Below are positions 56,011 through 64,000 of a DNA stretch of 64,000 bases, piece after piece. The notes beneath the pieces are model-generated. The model did not search any database. It worked only from the letters and a program-made list of their open reading frames with translations, and was not told the origin of the DNA. Both the position numbers and the translations under genes were made by a program. Position 1 is the stretch's first letter. Each line of letters starts with the position of its first letter. The stretch comes from Elymus sibiricus (lineage: Eukaryota > Streptophyta > Magnoliopsida > Poales > Poaceae), in contig CM077676.1 in assembly GCA_039707655.1 (NCBI GenBank), positions 430,381,379 through 430,445,378 on the forward strand, in the 5' to 3' direction.

Positions 56011-57374
56011 TCTTCATGCGATATCAACCACGAGTGAGACTTTGACCTTAGTAGTATCATGGCGGGTGGGTATGCGCTTTGCGGGCTATTTGTGGGCAAT
56101 GTTGCTGAGACCTGTGGGGCCTTAGTACTTGGTGTCTGAACAAAAAAATTCCAATTTTTTTATAGATAACTAAAGCTGAAACTCTTATATAACATGCAAG
56201 CAATGATGGTTTGCTGACAAGTACGGCCGTTCAAAGTATGCTATGCTTTACGTCTCTCGTTCGAATCCCCGTGGTTGTAATTTTTTTTCACAGGCTTTGA
56301 GCATAAAACTATATACTGTGTTGTAAATAATAATCAGCCCAACCAGGGATCGAAGTCGCCACCTCAGCATTCAATGACAGGCAAGACAACCACTGCCACA
56401 CTAGCCAATTACGGACTAATATGAGTATAACACATATGTATACCGAGCTCAAATAAATTTGAATTTGAAGTTCATTTAAAAAAACTTGAACGGTATCTGC
56501 CCGGAATGTTTCGGTAACCGTGGTAGCTGCGTTTCCCGCTCCCCCTTGGTATTTTTGGGGATTCGGTAGCAAAAACCCTGGTAGTACTACACTATTACGA
56601 ACCCCATGTTTGCATTTTATTTAACATATGAACCACCAGAAATCCAAATGAATAAAGATCATTTCATAAATGGATCAACCAAAGACAAACAAACCTAGCT
56701 CCAGAGTTGGCCTGTTGGGGATTAGACTGATGCAGACCTGCATAGCCTAGTGTCGACCACCGATGTACATAGCCAGTCCGGCCGGCCGGCTGGCGGCGGC
56801 GCATCGGGCGCCGGGTGCATGACAAACTCCGGACTGGGTGACTGGCGTGTCGCGGAGCTGCGGAGGGCGAGTCACCCAGTCGTTACAGCAAGTGTGGCGA
56901 AACCGACGATTCATTTTCTTCGTAATTGAAGTCCAATTCTTGAAAGCTAGAACCGGCGTCCAAGAGTCTAAACCGGCATCGTTTCGGCTCGCGTTTAATC
57001 GCTGCTTTTATTTTTATTTGGTGGAAATCGCTCAAGTTTACTTTTTGAGTCAAGTAGATTCAGGGACACGTAAGCTGCTCAGAAATTGCCTTCGGTATTT
57101 TTTCTAGCCTTTTTTTCAAGCTGGCTCAAAGGGAGTGGAAGCAGCAGTCTACGCCGACTGACTGGGGGCCTTGGTGGGCAGGTATCAGGGAAATATAGGT
57201 AGGACAAACAATTGAGTGGGATCCTGGGCCCCCACTCGTCATAGTGTCTGTCCGCCCCTTCTGTCAGTGGTACGGTACAAAGGGCCGTATATTCTGCTGG
57301 ACGTCGTTCTTGGCAAAGTTGTATGTCTTTTTTCAACCTACTCAAGTTCAAACCTAGAGGTTCTAATACCGGCG

Positions 57375-57407
<33 letters not shown>

Positions 57408-58326
57408 TAATAGGCTGAAATGCTACAGGTGTGTGAGCGGCGGCCTAGTTTAAGTGGCGAGACGACCTTGGAGTCCCAAGCCCAAGATAGCAATATACTC
57501 CATCTCGTGTGACACTCCTAACGGATATCGAATATGAAATGAAACAATTATATTCCTTCATTTCTCTTCTTCTTCTTCTTCTTCTTCTTCTTTCTTTTGC
57601 GGGAAAATTTCTGATCTATTCATCAACAGTCATGGGAGTAAAAAGAACACCAGAAGCAACAAAAATTACATACAGGTCTGTAGACAACCCAGCGACGAGT
57701 ACAAGCAATACAGCAAGCCGAAGGCGCAGTCATCGCCCCTTCCTTACTGAAGCCAGGCATATCTTGTTGTAGTAGACAGTCGGGAAGTCGTCATGCTAAG
57801 GCCCCACAGAACTATCGCACTAGAACAACAGACGTCGCCGATGAAGAGATGCATAGATCGGAAAAGATCGAGCCTGTATACACATGAACGTAGAGAAACA
57901 AAGACCAGATCCAAGCAGATCCACCGAAGACATATACTGACGAAACCCTCGAGATCCGTCGGAGACACACCTCCACACGCCCTCCGGTGACGCTAGATGC
58001 ACCGCCAGGACAGGAGCTAGATGGGGAGAATGTTATTCCATCATCAGGCGACCATCGCCGCCTTGGCTTCCTGAACAGGACACAAATCCTAACCGAACTA
58101 AAAAAGACATCTAAAAACGGAGGAGGAGCCCTCCCGCTGGCAAGGCCGGGGTCCACCGCGCCTCCATGACCCTAAAGCCATGAGAGATGAGGTAGCCAAT
58201 GTCGGCGCCGGCAGGAGGCAGGGAACCCTAGATGGCCTTGGAACTCGTGAGAGGCGAAAGGGTACGGGCGGTTAGCTTTTGGGAGTCCCAGTATATTTCT
58301 CTTCTTCTTCTTCCCCAATTTGATCC

Positions 58327-58359
<33 letters not shown>

Positions 58360-59642
58360 CGAGATGCTGACTTAGATCAGGGTATTACAAGCAGATCCAT
58401 GGAGGCAAACTCAGTAGGGCATACAAAGAGATGACAAGCCATTTTTAGTTGGTCTAGCATCGAACCTTCAGAGATCATCACAATCTACTAGCAGTTTGAA
58501 GAAATAGTCATCTAAGATAGAGAAGTTTTTTCTAAGGAGTTGGTATCGATGAGTTAAAATGCCCTTCCTCAACATTACTAGTTCCTCTCATTCATCATAC
58601 GAAAATAATGCCAAGTGTTTTTTCAAAATCATGATACGAATTACAACATATACGTTCTTGCAATTGTATTTATAAGTCTTTCTACAAATTTGCCAGTAAG
58701 TTTCCTTTCGGTCCTATATTGGCAAGTAAATTTAGTTTGGGACATCATGACAGTGGTACATGAACCATGGATTTCAGTGGCAAGTATGTAAACAAAGGGA
58801 CCCTACATCAGGAAAGGATTGAAAAGATGTAAATTTACTTTAGAGCAATTTTCCATGTTCGCCGCAAAGGTCACCTCTAAAAACATTTTGTTCAACACCT
58901 ATTACAACATAAGCGCGCGCGTGCACACACACATCGCCTACTGAAGACCGGGTTGGAGTTGTGGAGCTTCAAGATTGACGAAATCACCACGGACGACTCA
59001 CCACTGATGAAAACGTCGGCTCCAACTGAAAGAATAATCTGCAATAATGAGACATCAAACCAAACCTGGGGTTTGATTCTTGATGGGCTGGGCTACCACT
59101 GCCCTACTAATCATCCATCCGCTGGTTGGTTCTCACCTCTAAAGACAAGCGAATGTTTCATAATACTTCCTTGTTATTTCCTTGGTTCTCTCGTAATATG
59201 CTCATCTAATATGGTGAACGTTAAAACAATTCCTCAATCCTCTCATGCATCGTCCAAAAAACTTACAACGCCAAACACGTTTTACATGATGACTATATAT
59301 CATGCATGCACATATATATAGTCCCATTGCTATATCAGAGGCGCATGATATTTTTCTAGTACAATGAATTTCCTTTTCTTTTACCTTTTTCATGTGTGAT
59401 TGCTTTTATTTTTTTCTTCTCTCTTCTTAGTCGATCTTTTTGTTTCTTTCTTTTTCTGTATATTTGAGTGTGTGGGTTTATGTGTGTGTGACGCACGCAT
59501 GCATGTCGTATGTATGTCTGTGCGCACGTTTGCTTTTGTACACAGGTGTCGTGTGTGTGCTCGTGCGGGTGAGCGCATCATGTGTGTCGTGTGTGACCAT
59601 GCATTTGCCGGATGTGCTTGACGGTCCCCCATAATACGCTAA
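56011..59642. other. Intergenic stretch: G/C tracts, unassigned repeats, no supported gene
   Basis: Contains two tRNA T-arm-like words (GTTCGAATCCCC near 56251, and GGCGACTTCGATCCC on the minus strand near 56355) without a full cloverleaf. There is an 11-bp stem hairpin (GACTGGGTGAC at 56832, GTCACCCAGTC at 56871), a 31-G tract at 57376-57406 and a 31-C tract at 58328-58358. 57540-58310 resembles a dispersed Triticeae repeat I cannot name. 59235-59325 is similar to part of the GDSL promoter palindrome. 59400-59600 is GT-rich. No gene is supported. Confidence 0.5.
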
Positions 59643-60104
59643 GGGCCTGTTCTGATCTCCTCCCACTCCACGCTTCACAAATTTCTGGAGCGAAGCAGAG
59701 CCGAACGATTTTGCCGCCGGAAGCTAGCTTCGCGAAGCTTTGGTCGATTCCAGTGCAAAAAACTGGAGCGAGGTCGGCCCAGCTCCACCAAATCGAAAAG
59801 ATGAAGTTCGATGATATTACGGCCGAACTGCCACCGCTTAAGAAAACGGTTCGCTCTTTCCCTCGTAAAGAAAACTGTTCGCTCTTCCCTCGTACGTAAC
59901 CTTTCCTCTCTCGATCGAAATGGGCTGGTTTCAGCTGGCCCAAATGCCACCGAACAGGCTCTAGCTGGGCTGCCAGCCAATGTTGCGCTCGAAGAAGCTA
60001 TCGATCGAGCAGAACGGATTGAGATCGCCAGGCAGAGCCAGAAGCTAGCGTGAGAAGCTGGATATGTGAAGTTTTGTGAAGTTGGAGGAGATCAGAACAG
60101 GCCC
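59643..60104. mobile_element. Harbinger/Tourist-like MITE, 462 bp
   Basis: The ends are perfect inverted repeats of 21 bp beginning GGGCCTGTTCTGATCTCC, flanked on both sides by TAA (59640-59642 and 60105-60107), the 3-bp TWA target typical of PIF/Harbinger elements. The interior has no transposase and is itself partly self-complementary (GAGCGAAGCAGAGC and related words). Non-autonomous. Confidence 0.85.
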
Positions 60105-60947
60105 TAACTTGAGGACTTTTTAGTCCATCTTTTCCAAGAGTTGCTGCTAGTTGAACCGCGTCCAGTAGACAGCCTCTTCCGCTCGTGTGTGTATTGTGTG
60201 CGCACGTGCAATATCAATATGAAACGTAATTCATCTTCGACGTGTTCGTGTGTGTATCTCCAAAGATAAACGCAAGTATTATGTAATATGTGTGCAAATT
60301 ATAATATTTTCTGAAAATTACACAATTATAGACTTAGTGAAAATGTGCAATCTCTGTTCAAGTTTTTGTCATGATTTCTTTAAAGTTTTTTCATTTTCTT
60401 TCTTTTTTATTTTAATACAAAATTTATTCTCTGATTTTTTTTTAGTTTTACTATATATTCTTGTCGGAAAAGAAGTGACTGTCATGTCAAAAAATTCAGT
60501 AACCTGTTAAGCAGAGGAAGAAGAAGGCAGATGGGCCTTTGGATCCCAATCAGACAGTGGATAGTGAACTGACTGAGAATCTAAATAATTTAAGTCAATA
60601 GACGGCCCATATATAGTGCATGAATTAATTCCATAGAAATCCAATCTTATCTCTCAGAAACACTGATTTGCATAGAACTCGATATTTAGCAATATCTTCA
60701 CAATTCACCAAACATATAATTGTAGGGAAAGAATTGTGGGGTAGTAAGATACACACTGCTAAAAATATATCATTAATTAAATTGATAGACATCTTGATAT
60801 ACACAATTCAACCGCATAACGCTCTAATATAAATTGAGATGAAGGGAACTCATGTGGAATACTAAACGAAACGTAGATCTGGAACCCTTCTATTTGCAAC
60901 CAGATAGCAAGCGTCTCTCTTTTCTCCTGCTTAGCTAGATAGCTAAG
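60105..60947. promoter_or_regulatory. Upstream region of the second GDSL gene
   Basis: AT-rich DNA containing at 60610-60690 a block (GCATGAATTAATTCCATAGA, CCAATCTTATCTCTCAG, GATTTGCATAG) that also occurs upstream of the first GDSL copy, in its palindrome arms. Conservation at two GDSL copies suggests promoter sequence. CATATATAG near 60608 is a possible TATA box but is about 340 bp from the ATG. Confidence 0.4.
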
Positions 60948-61212
60948 ATGGGGAGTTCCAATCGCCACTGTTCTATTTCATCGGCCGTCCTCTTTGTCTT
61001 TGCTGTCCTGCTGCTCAACGCTGATCTAGGGTCGTGCGGCTGCTTCAAGCGTATCTTCTCCTTCGGCGACTCCATCATTGACAACGGCAACTTCGCATAC
61101 ACCGTCCGCAACAGACCGCCGGATCCGCCCTCGGTGCCTCCTTATGGAGAGACCTACTTCCACCACCCCACGGGCCGCGCCTCTGATGGGCGTCTCATCA
61201 TCGACTTCTACG
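60948..61212 (+). pseudogene. GDSL esterase/lipase exon 1, gene broken by a CACTA insertion
   Basis: ATG at 60948 opens a signal peptide (MGSSNRHCSI then a Val/Leu/Phe-rich core ending LLLNADLGSCG), then CFKRIFSFGDSIIDNGNF with the catalytic Ser42. Blocks VPPYGETYFHHPTGRASDG and RLIIDFYG follow. Exon 1 ends at 61212 in phase 1, exactly as in the copy at 22312, and the GT donor is 61213-61214. The transposon starts at 61217, four bases into the intron. The reading frame is intact, so if the far side of the element holds the other exons, splicing across it might still give a protein; that is not visible here. Confidence 0.85.
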
Positions 61213-61237
61213 GTGTCACTAGTGGAGAAACGGCCTT

Positions 61238-61475
61238 TAGTTCCGGTTGGGAAGGGCCTTTAGTCCCGGTTCACCAACCGGAACTAATAAATCGGGACTA
61301 AAGGCCCCCACCCTTTAGTACCGGTTGGCCACGACCCGGGACTAAATCCCTGCCACGTGGCCGGCAGCGCGCGCCGGGGGCTGGGGACCTTTAGTCCCGG
61401 TTGGTGACACCAACCGGGACTAAATCCCTGCCACTTTAGTCTCGGTTGGTGACACCAACCGGGACTAAAGGTTTA
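61238..61475. repeat. Subterminal hairpins of CACTA element 2
   Basis: Words TTTAGTCCCGGTT and AACCGGGACTAAA alternate in inverted pairs, ending with a clean hairpin at 61436-61472 (TTTAGTCTCGGTTGG-loop-CCAACCGGGACTAAA). Same motif as in element 1. Confidence 0.75.
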
Positions 61476-61721
61476 GGGGTTTAGGGGTTTATTGTTTATT
61501 TTTCCTTTTCATTTTGTGTTTTCCATTTAATTCTTTTTCATTTTAAACATATTTTACGCTACTACATACTGTACACGTTATGCATATATAATAGAATTTC
61601 TCGTAGAACCAATCATATATCATAGAATTTCTCGTACGACCATGCATACACATATATATATATATATACAATTTGGTATATACAATTTCTCCTACAATTT
61701 GCAGATCATTACATGCAGGCA

Positions 61722-64000
61722 TTAGGTGAAATGGTATTCTCCATCGGGAGATATGACCTGCTCAAGCAAAAATCCCGCCATTTCCTCTTGAAGTGCTAGT
61801 ATGCGGTCCTTTGGTAGGAGCCTACCCCGCATCTCCACCATCTTTAAAGAAGGAGATCAATATGAATATATTAGTTGTGTGTATATATATTAGATCATGA
61901 TAAAAAAAATTGTGAATAGTGTTTACGTACCCAAAGATGTCTTGCATCTCTGCTCCTTTCGGTAATAAAGCGAATGTTCTCGCAAACGTAGTATGCACAT
62001 AAATTAGTCCCCTTTTCCTGCCTCGTACACTTTACGAGAATAGAATTCAATCAGATAATAATCAAGGATGATAATGGTATTGAAACTAGAATTAAAGAGA
62101 TGCGCGGACGTAGCTAGTACTACTTAATTACCTTGGACCGTCGCCATTTCAGCTCTGGTTTCCATTCACCGACAACCTCTTTGATGAACTTTTTCCAAAC
62201 CCTGCCCGGCAAAGAAAATGAATAAAGGAGTTATTAATTACTTGATATCAGGAAATGAACTAAAGAGGCCGACATAGTGCGATAATGATTGAAATTACCT
62301 GTCGAGCATCAAAAACAGGCTCCTGTATTCTTCAGGGTCTTTACCTAGTGAGTCCAGTACTTCAACAGTTCCCTCGTCAAATCTAATGATTAGCAGGATC
62401 CAGTGGAATCTGCGCACACGTTTGTATAAGCGGGCATGCATAACTCATCAACTACACTTAGCATCGAGTAAGCAAAAATAGAATTTGTAGTCCAAGACAG
62501 TAACACTCACCTGAAATTGTAAGGAAAAAATATTTCTGGTTTGGTATTTAGTTCCTTCAAAAATATTAGCAAGCTATTCTCTGTGTCTTGTTTGTGGTTA
62601 TTTAACACAATTTCATTAACGGTATTTGGGTCAATGAACCCAATGCCATAGACTCTATCTCTTTTCAATTCATAAATCTTCATTCTGCATATATAATACC
62701 ACACAAAAGAATATAGTGAGGATAATTAAAGGCAATGAATGAGCTGAGCTAGAGACTTAAATTACAGAAAGAAATCACTTACAGACAATAGCAACTGACG
62801 AGAGATTTGTCGAGTGCGTCTTGATTGAATAACTAAAAAAATTCTGTAAATTCAATCCACACATCATTTCCATGGAAGTAATGCTCTGACTTAACTTTCA
62901 CCATGAGGCTCTCTCGCCCGGCCTTTATTTCTCTCAGGTACCAGTGATGCAATCTGCGCATTTGCGTTGGTAGAAGCTCCACCTCGTCAGGCCTGACCAG
63001 AGGGTTCCCGAGGACATATTTCCGTGCTAGTTCCTTCGGATCCATCGTGGGGAGTTCTTCGATGCCTAGGAGTTGTTCAACAGTGATACCCATCTCTCTA
63101 GCCGTCATCTCTCTATCAGCGTCGGTTACCGCCTTATCGGTACTCACCTTGAGCGGGGGGATCGATTGCACTGCCTGTTCTCCGAGCTGGGGAACAGTTT
63201 TCCCGCTTTTATTAGTACCTGTAAAGCTCGACTGCTGATTTTTTTGTTGATGATATGACTTGCTAATAGAGCGCTCATAGTCTGATCGCCTTTTCTCCAC
63301 AGCCAGTTTAGCAAGATCCACAAAGTGTTGTACGACTTTCTCAGGTATTTTCTCCTTCGGCGGCGGGGCGGTTTCAGTGCAAAATGGGCCTTCACTTGGG
63401 CATCCACGACCCGTTTGTTTTCCTCCTCAGTCATCTCGTAAGCTAACTTCTTTTTGGCAGGAGGCTCGGGTTTCTTCTTTGGTGCTCTCTTCCGCTTTGG
63501 AGTCGGCTCACGCGGCGGAGATCGATATCGCGTACTCGCGCTGGGCTCCGTCTCGAGGTGGGGTGGATTCGGCTGATGCGGCGGAGATCGATATGGCAGA
63601 CTCGCGCTGCGCTCCGTCTCGAGGTGGGTTGGAGTCGGCTGACGCGGCGGACTTGGAGGAGGAGTCGGTGGCCTTGGCACCGAGTTTGGAAACACGATGC
63701 ATTCCTTTCTCCATACAATGAGATCACATATGGCTTCTCCCAGTGTCTGCTCCCCTTGACCTCTAGGAAAGTCAAGCTCTAGTGAGTCATATCCCGACAG
63801 AATTTCAACCACCCCGACATGAGCATAGCTAGGTGGAATCGGATTGCCGTGGATGGTTGCTTCAGGTGGATTCGGTAAAGCAAAGCCGTCCGCCACCTTC
63901 ATGGATATGTTCTTCATTTTCATGTGTAGCTCACAAGTTGTCGTCTCTTGGATATCATCCACGGGGTAGCGAGCCAGCAGTGCATCATCGGCCGGGACCC
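61722..64000 (-). pseudogene. CACTA second gene, copy 2 (transposase-like + Ulp1-like protease), partial
   Basis: Minus strand, 3' end at TAA 61722-61724, 5' end outside the window. The last exon (about 61841 down) reads GRLLPKDRILALQEEMAGFL. Further exons carry LCAYYVCENIR (near 61980-62010), the WKKFIKEVVGEW region, FHWILLII with VEVLDSL (about 62345-62410), and YGIGFIDPNTVNE near 62640. The large exon (62760-63962 and beyond) has ELHMKMKN.SMKVADGFALP, a proline-rich linker and SEHYFHGNDVWIEFTEF. A frameshift near 63370 and TAG at 62833-62835 (Glu in element 1) inactivate it. The second nonsense differs from those in element 1. Confidence 0.85.

Larger units (their letters stand above)
61217..64000 (-). 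mobile_element. Second CACTA element of the same family, one end only
   Basis: The terminus CACTAGTGGAGAAACGGCC begins at 61217. Hairpins of the TTTAGTCCCGGTTGG type follow (for example 61387-61427 and 61436-61472), then the 3' end of the second gene on the minus strand. The element lies in the opposite orientation to element 1 and continues past the window, so its other TIR and target duplication (expected TGT) cannot be checked. Confidence 0.85.

Noticed and set aside
56244..56375. Possible tRNA genes from T-arm-like words (GTTCGAATCCCC)
   Set aside because: No matching acceptor stem, D-arm or anticodon arm could be built around either word.

Overview
The window looks like nuclear DNA of a Triticeae grass (wheat/Aegilops/barley/rye group). 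It is low in genes and dominated by nested LTR retrotransposons, CACTA transposons, small hairpin elements and long poly-C/poly-G tracts. The protein families match those familiar from wheat-type genomes. This attribution is inference from repeat types and codon style, since no species-diagnostic marker is present.

The host-gene theme is a decayed tandem cluster of class I terpene synthases (TPS) on the + strand. Six partial or broken copies surround one copy (50423-53883) that reads as an intact 4-exon gene of 579 aa with DDxxD, RxR and NSE metal-binding motifs. Around it lie two GDSL esterase/lipase gene pieces (about 21.8-22.3 kb on -, and 60.9-61.2 kb on +) and a receptor-like kinase remnant (20.9-21.7 kb, -).

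Layout: 1-5965, Athila-like Gypsy element on -, with its 5' LTR at 4558-5965. 6060-8505, LINE-like fragment and the end of a CACTA-like element rich in GGGCC motifs. 11141-14786, a second Gypsy element (LTR + gag-protease), truncated and joined through patchwork filler to a scrap of Athila-type LTR (14888-15103). 15.1-20.9 kb, TPS copies A and B with a ~112-bp minisatellite. 20.9-23.2 kb, kinase and GDSL pseudogenes and a palindromic GDSL promoter. 26.1-30.8 kb, TPS copies C and E. 30.8-34.5 kb, a broken Copia element with a foreign LTR inside it. 35160-46391, a complete 11.2-kb CACTA element with TIRs, a TCA target duplication and three genes, inserted in a TPS-type promoter. 48.9-56.0 kb, a tandemly duplicated promoter segment, the intact TPS gene and fragment F. 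59643-60104, a Harbinger/Tourist-like MITE. 60948-61212, GDSL exon 1, cut by a second CACTA element that runs off the window end.

The cluster evolved by segmental duplication: unit C+E and unit D+F share about 4 kb of order and sequence. Pseudogenisation came through point nonsense changes, short deletions at microhomology, and transposon insertion. I see no evidence for a wholly new molecular system. The most notable items are the intron-reduced intact TPS gene, the CACTA three-gene architecture (transposase, Ulp1-like protease fusion, small coiled-coil membrane protein) with a hairpin cluster reused at an internal promoter, and the templated filler junction at 14.8 kb.
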